From JANQPX01 sp039197065 (lineage in GTDB: Bacteria > Pseudomonadota > Alphaproteobacteria > Geminicoccales > Geminicoccaceae): a DNA stretch of 64,000 nt. Under the pieces are notes generated by a model. It had not been told where the DNA came from. It saw only the letters and a list, made by a program, of their open reading frames with translations, and did no database searches. Location of the stretch: assembly GCA_039197065.1 (NCBI GenBank), contig JBCCUL010000039.1, forward strand, positions 20,850 through 84,849, given 5' to 3'. Positions 17,725 through 26,184 of this stretch are shown piece by piece. The position numbers and the translations under genes are program-made. Within the stretch, counting starts at the first letter, position 1. The number at the start of each line of letters is the position of its first letter.

Positions 17725-18254
17725 CGGCCGATCTCGTCGATCGGCTCGAACACGCTTTCCGCATTCGCCTCATAGTTCGGAAGCGCACCTCTCAGCACCG
17801 AGAAGAACTCGTCGACCACGGCTGTCGTCATGATCATCAGGCCCAGCAGCATGCCGGAGCGCGGGATCCAGAAGGGTATGGCCATGAGACCCGGGCTGAT
17901 CTCGTCAATGACGTAGGAGAAGTAGACGAGGTCAGCCGCCCAGTAGGTGAAGTAGGCGAGCCCTGCGGCGGTGAAGGCGAGGCAGAAGAGTTCGACGCTG
18001 CGCCGAAGGTTCGGCGGGAGATGGCGGATCATCAGGGTGACGCGGATATGCCCCCCCTGCTTGAAGGTATAGGCGAGGCCGAGGAAGGTGGAGGCCGCCA
18101 TGCAGAAGCCGGCGGTCTCGGTGGAATCGATGGTGAAGCCGAGAAAGCGGCCGACCACCTGAGCGATGATCGCAAGCGCAATGCCGGCGAGAAAGGCGGC
18201 GCCCAGCCATCCCGAGAACAGATAGAGACCATCGAGCGTGCGTCGAAGCGTCAT
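17721..18254 (-). CDS. TRAP transporter small permease (DctQ), first system
   Basis: 177 aa with four membrane helices (about residues 13-35, 48-68, 88-110, 130-150), the fold of DctQ subunits. GFCMAASTFLGLAYTFKQGG followed by HIRVTL is the usual DctQ helix-2 region. It starts 24 bases after the binding-protein gene and overlaps dctM by four bases. Confidence 0.9.
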   Translation of the reverse strand: MTLRRTLDGLYLFSGWLGAAFLAGIALAIIAQVVGRFLGFTIDSTETAGFCMAASTFLGLAYTFKQGGHIRVTLMIRHLPPNLRRSVELFCLAFTAAGLAYFTYWAADLVYFSYVIDEISPGLMAIPFWIPRSGMLLGLMIMTTAVVDEFFSVLRGALPNYEANAESVFEPIDEIGR

Positions 18255-18278
18255 GGGAGCGGCTGGGCGGGTCTGCGA

Positions 18279-19253
18279 TTACTTCGAGGCTTCGAGGAAT
18301 TCGTCGAGAACCGCGTTGGCCTCGGGACTCGCCTCCTCGCGCCAGGTCTTCATCATCTCAAGCCCGATCTCGTTCATCTTCCCGATCACGGCGTCAGGCG
18401 CTTCGGCGACGGTCATGCCGTTCTCCTCGAGGGTCTTCATCTGGGCTTCCGTGGTCTCCGCACTCATCTTCCAGGCGCGCGCTTCGGCGGCTTCTGCGGC
18501 CGCCAAGATGGCCTCTTGGGTTTCAGGCGGCAGCCCGTCGAACATCGCCGCATTCACCACCACAGCGTTCTTCGAGAAGATCGCGCCCGCATAGGTGAAG
18601 TGGCTGGTATTGTCCCAGGCCTGGATGTCGATGCCGGTTTGCGGGCTGGTGAACAGCGCTTCGATCAGGCCGGTTGAGAAGGCCTGCGGGATTTCGGCAA
18701 AGGGCAGGATGGTCGCCTGAAAGCCAAGCATTTCGCCCATCTGCTGGGTGGCGGTCGAATAGATCCGAAGCTTCTTGCCGCTGAAGTCGTCGACCGCCGT
18801 GACCGGAAACTGCGTATAGAACCCCTGACCCGGCCAGGGCGAATAGAACAGGATCTTGATGCCGTCCTCGCCGAAGGTGTTGTCGAAATAGGGCTTCTGC
18901 AGGTCCTTCAGCAGCCAGGCGCTCTCATAGTCGGGGGCGATGAAGGGGAGGCCCGCCAGGATGTTCATCGGGTCTTCATTGCCGTAGACGCCAAGGCGGA
19001 TTTCGCCGATCGGCACCTGGCCGCGCTGCACCGCCGTCTTGATCGCGTCCAGCTTGATCAGCGTGTCGTTGGACTGCAGATCGATGGTGAGATCGGTCTT
19101 GGCCTCGACCTCCTCGATGAACAGCCGGATGTTCTGGGTATGGAAATTGTCCTCGGGATAGCCTGACGCCATGATCCAGGTCTGCGCGAGCGCAGCGCCG
19201 CCGGTCATGAACGTGAAGGCCGCGCCCGCGGCCAGGGCGAACAGAGGTTTCAT
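18279..19253 (-). CDS. TRAP transporter substrate-binding protein (DctP), first system
   Basis: 324 aa. Signal peptide MKPLFALAAGAAFTFMTGGA with a cut after ALA. The mature part shows the DctP pattern, with FPVTAVDDFSGKKLRIYST and the arginine that clamps a carboxylate ligand (KLRIYS, about residue 165). The ligand is presumably a carboxylate, but is otherwise unknown. GGAGAGACGCC lies before the ATG. A gap of about 220 bases upstream with an 18-base direct repeat suggests a second promoter here. Confidence 0.9.
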   Translation of the reverse strand: MKPLFALAAGAAFTFMTGGAALAQTWIMASGYPEDNFHTQNIRLFIEEVEAKTDLTIDLQSNDTLIKLDAIKTAVQRGQVPIGEIRLGVYGNEDPMNILAGLPFIAPDYESAWLLKDLQKPYFDNTFGEDGIKILFYSPWPGQGFYTQFPVTAVDDFSGKKLRIYSTATQQMGEMLGFQATILPFAEIPQAFSTGLIEALFTSPQTGIDIQAWDNTSHFTYAGAIFSKNAVVVNAAMFDGLPPETQEAILAAAEAAEARAWKMSAETTEAQMKTLEENGMTVAEAPDAVIGKMNEIGLEMMKTWREEASPEANAVLDEFLEASK

Positions 19254-19290
19254 CGGCGTCTCTCCTTCTTGGTTGTTCTTGTCGGACGGC

Positions 19291-19429
19291 TTCGCCCGAA
19301 CCTGCTTCTGCTTTTGTTCGAAGCAAGATCAGGGCCAAAAGGCCAACGCGTGGGCAAAGCGCCCCGCATGGACGCCGAAACGGTGCCGGCAGATCAGAGC
19401 TTGCCTAGAATTTCGCCAGAACCTGCTTC
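19291..19429. repeat. 18-base direct repeat in the leader of the first TRAP operon
   Basis: TTCGCCCGAACCTGCTTC at 19291-19308 and TTCGCCAGAACCTGCTTC at 19412-19429 differ by one base and lie 121 bases apart. They flank most of the gap between the deacetylase gene and dctP, so they may be regulator sites or the trace of a small duplication. Confidence 0.5.
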
Positions 19430-19474
19430 GAAGATGGATCGTTGATCGATAGCTGGCCGTTCCTGGATCCGGGC

Positions 19475-20365
19475 TCACCCTTGCTGATCGAGCCAGTGCC
19501 GGGCGATAGCGGCGCGCGTCGCAAACCAGACGCCGCCCTTTCGGTTCATCGCCTGGAGCACCTGGTCCAGCGCACCGATGCGCGCCGGGCGGCCGATGGT
19601 GCGGAGATGAAGGCCGATGCTCATCATTTTTGGGACGTTCGCCCCTTCGCGCCAAAGCCAGTCGAACGCATCCAGCACATAGCCAGAAAATTCCTCGGCG
19701 CGGCGAAAGCCGTTCGGGAGCTGGAAGCGCATGTCGTTGGTGTCGAGCGCATAGGGGACGACCACATGCGGCTCGCCGTCCGGCCGCCGGAGGATTCGCG
19801 GCAGGTCGTCGTCATAGGCATCGCTGTCATAGAGAAAGCCGCTATGCTCGATCAGAAGACGCCTGGTGTTCAGGCTGGCGGGCGTCTTGGTGTGCCAGCC
19901 GAGCGGCGCGTCGCCGGTGACGCCTTCGAGCGCTTTGACCGTCTCAGTGATGACACGACGTTCCTCATCCTCGTCCATGAAGGCGTGGTTTTGCCAGCGA
20001 TAGCCGTGGGCGGCGATCTCGTGGCCCCGCGCCTTGGCGTCCTTGAGGAGCCAGGGCGCCAGCTCCGCCATCTCGCCGCAGGTGCTCATGGTGGCGCTGA
20101 CGTCGTGCGCCGCCAGCACATCCATAATCCGCCAATAGCCGGCGCGCGCGCCGTAGTCGAAATGACTCTCGGCGGCGACGTTCGGAACGCCGTCGATCTG
20201 TGCGATCATGTCGTAGACGGGCTCATTGCGCGCATCGCCGCGTGAGACCGCCATCTCCGCGCCCTCCTCGACATTCACGACGACGGAAACGGCGACGCGC
20301 GCGCCATTCGGCCAGTTCGCAGCGGGCGGCTTTCCGCCATATCCCCAAAGGTCACGCTCATACAT
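19475..20365 (-). CDS. Polysaccharide deacetylase-family protein, PuuE/allantoinase-like, copy 1
   Basis: 296 aa. NWPNGARVAVSVVVNVEEGA near the N-terminus and FDYGARAGYWRIMDVL are typical of the NodB-fold PuuE-type allantoinases and related cyclic-amide hydrolases, which open ureide rings without being true sugar deacetylases. RGHEIAAHGYRW gives a candidate metal or catalytic His. A homologue of similar length lies at 24526. The start overlaps the end of the upstream M20 amidase gene by 8 bases. The exact ring substrate cannot be read from sequence. Confidence 0.85.
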   Translation of the reverse strand: MYERDLWGYGGKPPAANWPNGARVAVSVVVNVEEGAEMAVSRGDARNEPVYDMIAQIDGVPNVAAESHFDYGARAGYWRIMDVLAAHDVSATMSTCGEMAELAPWLLKDAKARGHEIAAHGYRWQNHAFMDEDEERRVITETVKALEGVTGDAPLGWHTKTPASLNTRRLLIEHSGFLYDSDAYDDDLPRILRRPDGEPHVVVPYALDTNDMRFQLPNGFRRAEEFSGYVLDAFDWLWREGANVPKMMSIGLHLRTIGRPARIGALDQVLQAMNRKGGVWFATRAAIARHWLDQQG

Positions 20366-21635
20366 CTTGGATCACGCCCTCGACATAAGCGGCGAGCACG
20401 CGCCAGGCGGCGTCGAAATCGACCATCTCCATATTCTCGTCGGGGTTATGGCTGCCATGGTCGTTGGCGATGAAGATCATCGCGGACGGTACGCCCTGCC
20501 AGCAGAAGACGGCACAGTCATGGCCGCCACCGGACGCGATGTCCACAACCTCGACGCCGGCCCGTTCCGCGGCGAGGTGGAGGCCCTGGCGAAGGTGCTC
20601 GTCCATCAACGCCGCATCGGCGCGCGTCGCCTCGCCGAGATCGATCGTAACCCCTCTTCGCGTTTCGATCTCCCTGACCTTGGCGTGCAGACGCTCGTTA
20701 AAATCCGCCAGCACGTCCGGATCGACCGATCGGGCGTCGATAGTGAAGGCGAGTTCGCCCGGCACCTTGGTGATGGCGTGGCGATCGGGGTTGGTGGCAA
20801 ACTCGCCGATCGTCAAAACGAAGTCCCTGCCCGCTTCCTCGAACGCGAGCCACCAGCCCTCCATCGCCGCGACCAGCTCGGCGCCAGCCAGCACCGCGTC
20901 CTTCCGATCGGCGCGCGGCACACCGCCGGCATGGGTGGTCTCGCCGATGATCCTGGGAAAGCGATAGCGGATATTGCCGCGGATCGCCGTGACGATGCCA
21001 ACGGCCTTTCCCCGTCGGCGAAGGACCGGCCCCTGCTCGATATGCGGTTCGATGAAGGCTCGGATCTTTTTCGGATCGAGCTGCGGACGGGCTTCGCGGA
21101 TCGCAGATGGATCGAAACCCTGATCGGCCATGTGCTCTCCGAGCGTTCGCCCGCTATCGCTGCGTCGGACGCTATCCGTCATGCCCCTGGGCAACAGTCC
21201 GAAGGCGGCGCGCGAGCCCAGATAGTGGGCCGGGAACCAGACCATCTCCTCGGCTCTGAGCACCATCAAGGTGACGTCGAAAGCGGGCGTGATGTTTCGA
21301 AGCGTGAGCCATTCCAACAACGCGAGGCCAGCGAGCACACCGGCAGCGCCATCGTAATTGCCGCCGTGGCGCACGCTGTCGATGTGCGAGCCGATCATCA
21401 AGACCGGCGCGTTTCGGTCCCGACCGGGCAGCGAGACGTAGAAATGGCCGATGTCGTCGATTCTGATCTCCAGACCGAGACGTTCGGCCTCGCGCCTGAT
21501 CATCGCATGGGCGACAGCTTCGCCCTTGCCGAAGCTGTCGCGGGTGATGCCCGGCGGATCGGCGGTGGCCTCGGCAAGCTCGGCGAACAGCCGATGGGCG
21601 GTGGCGAGCGGCTGATCCTCCTGATCGATCGTCAA
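20358..21635 (-). CDS. M20-family amidase/hydrolase (AllC/HyuC type)
   Basis: About 425 aa from the TTG at 21635, which overlaps the dctM stop; the frame is open to 22151 but that part lies inside dctM. The metal ligands of N-carbamoyl-amino-acid amidohydrolase and allantoate amidohydrolase are visible: MIGSHIDSVRHGGNYDG (His and Asp), LRAEEMVW (Glu pair), EPHIEQGPVL (His), and a late GGGHDCAVF (His). ETTHAGGVP marks the lid domain. Such enzymes cut carbamoyl or ureido groups after ring opening, which fits the neighbouring allantoinase-like proteins. Confidence 0.87.
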   Translation of the reverse strand: MTIDQEDQPLATAHRLFAELAEATADPPGITRDSFGKGEAVAHAMIRREAERLGLEIRIDDIGHFYVSLPGRDRNAPVLMIGSHIDSVRHGGNYDGAAGVLAGLALLEWLTLRNITPAFDVTLMVLRAEEMVWFPAHYLGSRAAFGLLPRGMTDSVRRSDSGRTLGEHMADQGFDPSAIREARPQLDPKKIRAFIEPHIEQGPVLRRRGKAVGIVTAIRGNIRYRFPRIIGETTHAGGVPRADRKDAVLAGAELVAAMEGWWLAFEEAGRDFVLTIGEFATNPDRHAITKVPGELAFTIDARSVDPDVLADFNERLHAKVREIETRRGVTIDLGEATRADAALMDEHLRQGLHLAAERAGVEVVDIASGGGHDCAVFCWQGVPSAMIFIANDHGSHNPDENMEMVDFDAAWRVLAAYVEGVIQDV

Positions 21636-22939
21636 TAAAGCGCCTCTGGCAAGACCATGACGATCCAAGGCTGCCAGATGATCGCCAGAACCATCAACAG
21701 CATGGCGATCACAAAAGGCGCGATGCCGGCATAGACGTCCCTGAGCTCGCCCCGCCCGCGCACGCCTTGGACGACGTAGAGGTTCATGCCGACCGGGGGC
21801 GTGATCAGGGCAAGCTCCATCATGATCACCAGGAAAATGCCAAACCAGACCGGATCGATGCCGAGATGGAGGATGATCGGCATGACCACGGGAATGGTAC
21901 CGACCATCATCGAGAGCGTCTCGAGAAAGCAGCCCATAATCAGATAGAAGAGCACCAGGAGAAGGATCGTCTCGGTCGCGGACAGACCGAGATCGGTGAC
22001 GAAGCGGGTCATGGCCTGGGGCACGCCGAGAATGCCGACGATGAAGTTCAGGAAAAACGCCGCCGAGATGATGAAGATCAGAAGGGCACTGGTTCGCGTG
22101 GTCGCGATGAACGCCTGATGCAGCATCGCGAAGCTGAGCGCGCCATTCCACCAGGCAAGCAGAAAGGCGAGCACCACGCCGAGCGCGGCGGCCTCGGTCG
22201 GCGTCGCCCAGCCGCCATAGATGGCGCCCATGACGACGACGAAAATGCCGAGCGGCGGCAGAAGATATTGAAGGCGCCGGATGCGCTCGCGCCTGGGCGC
22301 CAGGTCTTCGTCCCGGACCTGCTCGGCGATCGCTGGCTTGATAAGAGCGGCTGTTGCGATCATCGCCATGAACAGGAGCGTCAGAAGCACGCCCGGTAGG
22401 ATGCCCGCTGCAAACAGCTGGCCGATCGAGGTGTTGGTCAGCGCCCCGTAGATGATGAGATTGACCGAAGGCGGAATGAGGATGCCCAAGGTCGCACCGG
22501 CGGCGATCGTGCCCAGCACCAGGGGTTCGCTGTAGGTCCGCCGCTTGAACTCGTCGAGGGCGACGGTGCCGATGGTGGCGGCGGTCGCCACCGACGAGCC
22601 GGAGACCGCGGCGAACAGGGAGCAGGCGCCGATATTGGTGTGCAAGAGACCTCCCGGCAGGCGGCTCAGCCAGTCGGCCAGGCTGTCATACATGTTCTTG
22701 GTGATGCCGGAGCGCAAAAGCAGCTCGCCCAACAGCACGAAGAGCGGGATGGTGGTCAAAAGAAAGTCGTTCATCACGGACCAGAGATTGGTCCCGAACG
22801 AAAACAAGACCGGTGGCCCGAAATAGACAAGCGCACCGAGCACGCCGATCGCCAGCATGGCGACGCCGACATGCAGGCCGATGAACATCAGCCCGAGCAT
22901 GATCACGAAACCGATGACGGCGCCGGCGAGGTCAATCAT
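21632..22939 (-). CDS. TRAP transporter large permease (DctM), second system
   Basis: 435 aa from ATG 22939; an upstream extension of the frame overlaps dctQ and is not credible. The TRAP-L signature VSGSSVATAATIGTVALDEF and GILIPPSVNLIIYG are present, with twelve or so membrane segments. It is clearly homologous to the dctM at 16417 but diverged, so the two systems are paralogues, not a recent duplication. Confidence 0.92.
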   Translation of the reverse strand: MIDLAGAVIGFVIMLGLMFIGLHVGVAMLAIGVLGALVYFGPPVLFSFGTNLWSVMNDFLLTTIPLFVLLGELLLRSGITKNMYDSLADWLSRLPGGLLHTNIGACSLFAAVSGSSVATAATIGTVALDEFKRRTYSEPLVLGTIAAGATLGILIPPSVNLIIYGALTNTSIGQLFAAGILPGVLLTLLFMAMIATAALIKPAIAEQVRDEDLAPRRERIRRLQYLLPPLGIFVVVMGAIYGGWATPTEAAALGVVLAFLLAWWNGALSFAMLHQAFIATTRTSALLIFIISAAFFLNFIVGILGVPQAMTRFVTDLGLSATETILLLVLFYLIMGCFLETLSMMVGTIPVVMPIILHLGIDPVWFGIFLVIMMELALITPPVGMNLYVVQGVRGRGELRDVYAGIAPFVIAMLLMVLAIIWQPWIVMVLPEALY

Positions 22940-22967
22940 GGTTTTGCGAAACCATCGGGTCGAGCCG

Positions 22968-23492
22968 TCACCGGCGCACCTCGTCCAGCTCTTCCGCCAG
23001 GCTTTGCGGCGAGAGCGCGCGGTTGGCGTCATCGAGGCCCGTGCGCAGCCTGATGAGGGCGCGCGCCGCCATAGCGATGGCGGTCAGCGCGAACAGAACC
23101 AGCCCTGCGAGCCAGAGGCCTTGCGGCAGCCAGAGCGGCGTTTGCAGCGGCGTGCTCGCCCGGCTCTTGAAGAGAAGGCTTTCGGACAAGGTCGTCCAGG
23201 CCATATAGGCCATGAAGGCGGCGCTGAGCGCCAGGCAGACATAAGCCAGGATGTTCAGCCCCGCCTGCAGGCGAACGGGCAGACGGTTCAGGAGAACGTC
23301 GATCCGCGTGTGGGCGCGCATGGAGGCGGCGAGCGCCATGCCGAAGGTGCCGGTGATGGCGACGACGTAACCGCCGATCTCATCCACGCCCTGCACGGAA
23401 AAATTCAGGAGCTTGCGCGCCAGGATCTCGAAGACGATCAGGAAGGAGAGACCCAGGCACGCATAGCCCGAAAGAATGCCGATCAGGCGCAT
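22968..23492 (-). CDS. TRAP transporter small permease (DctQ), second system
   Basis: 174 aa from ATG 23492, which shares its first base with the stop of the binding-protein gene. Four membrane helices are visible, with VDEIGGYVVAITGTFGMALA in helix 2 and RAHTRIDVLL after it. A 28-base gap separates it from dctM. Confidence 0.9.
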   Translation of the reverse strand: MRLIGILSGYACLGLSFLIVFEILARKLLNFSVQGVDEIGGYVVAITGTFGMALAASMRAHTRIDVLLNRLPVRLQAGLNILAYVCLALSAAFMAYMAWTTLSESLLFKSRASTPLQTPLWLPQGLWLAGLVLFALTAIAMAARALIRLRTGLDDANRALSPQSLAEELDEVRR

Positions 23493-24529
23493 CAGTTCAA
23501 TTCGATGCCGCGCACCTTGCCGACCGTCGCATTCCAGATGCTGGTGCACTCGGCAAAGCCTTCATTGCAGCTTTCGCCCCAACCCGGCAGCACCTGCTCC
23601 ATCGTCGCCTCGGTGATCATCGCCTGATCCTCGGCCGTCGGCTCCACCAGCGCCATGGAGAAGAGGTTGTAGTTCTCGCAGCCGTCTTCCTGGCCAGTAT
23701 TGCAGGCGATCGCCCAGCCATTGTTCTGGCGAGCCAGATCCCAAAAGCCCTGCTCGAACTCGACGAAGGCTTCGGTGAGCTTCGCCTGCTCGTCTTCGGA
23801 AAAACTGTTCCACGTGTCGAGGTTCATGAAGTGGCCGTTGACCGACCAGGAGATGCCAAGCGGCAGGAAGTGGGTCGTCACCTCCGGCCAGTTGCCGGTA
23901 TTGCCCGAGGTCGGCGAGGTGATGGCGCAATCAACGACGCCGCGCTGCAAGGCCGGGTAGACTTCCTTGAAGCTCAGCGTGACCGGGGTGGCACCCACGG
24001 CTTCGAGCAGGCTAGACATGGTCGCGGTGTAGGAACGCACTTTCAGACCGGAGAGATCGGCGACACCGCCAATCTCGGCGTTGCAATAAAAGACCTGCGG
24101 GCCATAGGGCCAAAGCGTCATGGCCTTGGCGTTGAATTTCTCCGCGAGCCGTTTTTCCAGCTCCGGGCGAAAGGCGACGACCGCCTCTTCGAGCTGTTCC
24201 ATGCTGGTGGACACACCGATCAGATCGATGCCTTCGAGGAAAGCGTCGTCGCGGGCGGCGGCGCCCACCGTACTCTCGACGATGTCGAACGCACCCGTGC
24301 GCACCATGCGCAGCGTGTCCTCCATGTCGACGCCGACGACGTCGAGCGGGTTGAAGTTCACGGCAAGGTCGATGCCGGTTTTTTCGGACAGCTCTTCATA
24401 GAACGATTTTTCGAGTGCGGTATGGAATTTGTGGGTCGAGACCAAGCCGGTGACGCGCAGGCTTTGTTCGGCCTGAACGCTCGTTACAAGCAGCGCCAAC
24501 GCGGCGGCGCCCATCAGCATCGTCTTCAT
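23492..24529 (-). CDS. TRAP transporter substrate-binding protein (DctP), second system
   Basis: 345 aa with a signal peptide (MKTMLMGAAALALLVTSVQA). The ligand-clamp region reads GGVADLSGLKVRSYTATMS. It carries several cysteines, including CNAEIGG and, near the C-terminus, CNEGFAECTS, which may form disulfides in the periplasm; the first TRAP binding protein lacks these. The start overlaps the stop of the preceding deacetylase gene by four bases, so this TRAP system is translated within the long operon. Confidence 0.9.
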   Translation of the reverse strand: MKTMLMGAAALALLVTSVQAEQSLRVTGLVSTHKFHTALEKSFYEELSEKTGIDLAVNFNPLDVVGVDMEDTLRMVRTGAFDIVESTVGAAARDDAFLEGIDLIGVSTSMEQLEEAVVAFRPELEKRLAEKFNAKAMTLWPYGPQVFYCNAEIGGVADLSGLKVRSYTATMSSLLEAVGATPVTLSFKEVYPALQRGVVDCAITSPTSGNTGNWPEVTTHFLPLGISWSVNGHFMNLDTWNSFSEDEQAKLTEAFVEFEQGFWDLARQNNGWAIACNTGQEDGCENYNLFSMALVEPTAEDQAMITEATMEQVLPGWGESCNEGFAECTSIWNATVGKVRGIELN

Positions 24530-25437
24530 GAGAGGTTTCCTTTTCTTGTCCGTTGATAGTGGCGTGCGATGTCCATCCGGCGGGCGAGCCAGATGTTGTC
24601 ACCGAGGTCGGCCAGGGCCTGGAAGATGGCCTCGACCGCACGGAAGCGCGCCGGGCGACCGGCGATCCGTAAGTGAAAACCGAGATTGAGGAGGGCTGAT
24701 CGGCCGCGCTCGGCCTCGCTCATGAGCTGGAAAAGCGCGTCTTCGACATAGCCCGCGAACTCCCTGCCGCGCGAAAAACCGTTTGGGTGAAAGAACTTCA
24801 TGTCATTGGTGTCGAGCGCATAGGGAAGGACGACCAGGCCCGTCGGATCGTCATAGGGAAGATCGTCGTCGAAGGCGTTCGAGGTGTAGGTGAAGCCGAG
24901 CTCGGCCAGCAGCTTTCGGGTCCAGACACTCTCGCTGCCACGGCAAAAGAACCCGAGCGGCCGCTCGCCGGTTGCCGCTTCGGTGACCTGGAGGCAGCGT
25001 TCGAGATCGGCGCGCTCGGCGGCCTCATCGGCATAGTCCGCATGGGGCCGCCAGCGCCAGCCATGGCAGGCCGGCTCATGGCCACGCTCGACGAGTTCTT
25101 TAGCAAGATCCGGCGTCCGCTCGATGGCCCGACCGCAGCAGAAGAAGGTCGCGGGCATGCGATAGCGGTCCAGAGCATCGAGAAAACGCCAAAAGCCGAC
25201 GCGCATGCCATAGGCGAAAATCTGCTCCTGCCCCAGATCGCGCACGCCAGGCGGCACCACGCTCAGAACTTCGCCGACCGCCTCGGACCTGGGGTCGCCA
25301 TCGCCGACCTGCCACTCGGCCCCTTCTTCGAAATTGACGACAACCGAGACGGCGATGCGTGCGCCGTTGGGCCAGATGATGCCGGGCGGCGAGCCGGCAT
25401 AACCGATGAGGTCGCGCTCCTGAACGTTCTCCGTCAC
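24526..25437 (-). CDS. Polysaccharide deacetylase-family protein, PuuE/allantoinase-like, copy 2
   Basis: 303 aa from GTG 25437, which overlaps the upstream gene's stop as GTGA. IIWPNGARIAVSVVVNFEEG matches copy 1 almost word for word, and YGMRVGFWRFLDALDRY and GHEPACHGWRW follow in the same order. It shares the family and probably the general chemistry (opening of a cyclic amide) with copy 1, but divergence in the middle suggests a different ring substrate or a hetero-oligomer. Confidence 0.85.
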   Translation of the reverse strand: MTENVQERDLIGYAGSPPGIIWPNGARIAVSVVVNFEEGAEWQVGDGDPRSEAVGEVLSVVPPGVRDLGQEQIFAYGMRVGFWRFLDALDRYRMPATFFCCGRAIERTPDLAKELVERGHEPACHGWRWRPHADYADEAAERADLERCLQVTEAATGERPLGFFCRGSESVWTRKLLAELGFTYTSNAFDDDLPYDDPTGLVVLPYALDTNDMKFFHPNGFSRGREFAGYVEDALFQLMSEAERGRSALLNLGFHLRIAGRPARFRAVEAIFQALADLGDNIWLARRMDIARHYQRTRKGNLS

Positions 25438-26177
25438 GCGACCTCCTGAAAAAGACGCCCCCAAGCCCTGACCCGAGCAGGATCGACGCCTGCTGTTTTC
25501 AGCGACGCCCAAAGCGCCGTCGCCACCGTGTCATAGATCGGCAGGCCCAGTTCCCTCTCCAGTCCGGGAACGATCGCCGCCCCTTTGAGATTGGTGCAGA
25601 AAATGGTGATCGCATCGAGCTCGGCAGCCGCCGCCACCTCGCGGCACATCTCGGCTATGGTGCTCTCCGGGACCTCGGAGAAGCTGAAGTTGCCGGGGTC
25701 CTGCAAATGACGTTCGGCGGCGACGTTGAAGCCGGCTGTTCCAAATGTCTCGATGATGCGTGTCTGGATCTCATCGAGATAAGGCGTAACCAAGCCGACA
25801 CGCTTGACACCGGTCACCTCGAAAATCTCTTTCAGCGCAAGAACGGAGGAGCAGGCGGGTACGCCGGTGCGCTCGGTGATTTTTTGGCATAAAGCTAAGT
25901 CCTGCTCGAAGCCAAGCCAGCCTGCCGACGTGCCGTTCCAGCAGATGCTGTGGACGCGAGCATCGGCGAGAAGGCTCGCAGCCTCCAACATCGGCTCGCT
26001 TTGGAACTGGCCTAGCGCTCGATCGCCCAGCGAGATTTCGGTGACTTTGAACCGCCCGAAATGCGCTGTGACATCAGGCAGATCAGCCAGCATGGCTGAT
26101 GTCAGAGGCTCCAACACCGTGTTGGAGGAAGGCGTCAACATCCCGAGAAATCGGCGGTCGAAGACGCTCAACACCAT
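25434..26177 (-). CDS. Maleate isomerase/arylmalonate decarboxylase-like protein (Asp/Glu racemase superfamily)
   Basis: 247 aa from ATG 26177, which has GAAGAGG just upstream. LGMLTPSSNTVLEPLT near the N-terminus is the hallmark of maleate cis-trans isomerases and relatives. The late catalytic cysteine is present (IFCTNLKGA). The first Cys region reads SICWNGTSAGW, unlike the usual CTSGS. It could isomerise an unsaturated diacid formed after ring cleavage, or racemise or decarboxylate a malonate-like compound. It starts 7 bases downstream of the amidohydrolase. Confidence 0.8.
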   Translation of the reverse strand: MVLSVFDRRFLGMLTPSSNTVLEPLTSAMLADLPDVTAHFGRFKVTEISLGDRALGQFQSEPMLEAASLLADARVHSICWNGTSAGWLGFEQDLALCQKITERTGVPACSSVLALKEIFEVTGVKRVGLVTPYLDEIQTRIIETFGTAGFNVAAERHLQDPGNFSFSEVPESTIAEMCREVAAAAELDAITIFCTNLKGAAIVPGLERELGLPIYDTVATALWASLKTAGVDPARVRAWGRLFQEVA

Positions 26178-26184
26178 ATCCTCT

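Noticed and set aside
19279..19289. TTGTCGGACGG, similar to the operator at 224-234
   Set aside because: Only one half matches the palindrome; a single partial match is expected by chance.
20226..21638. 470-codon plus-strand open frame
   Set aside because: Antisense to the M20 amidase and deacetylase genes, whose motifs and overlaps are convincing.
21636..22151. N-terminal extension of the M20 amidase frame
   Set aside because: It runs inside dctM and lacks family homology; TTG at 21635 fits the operon overlap.
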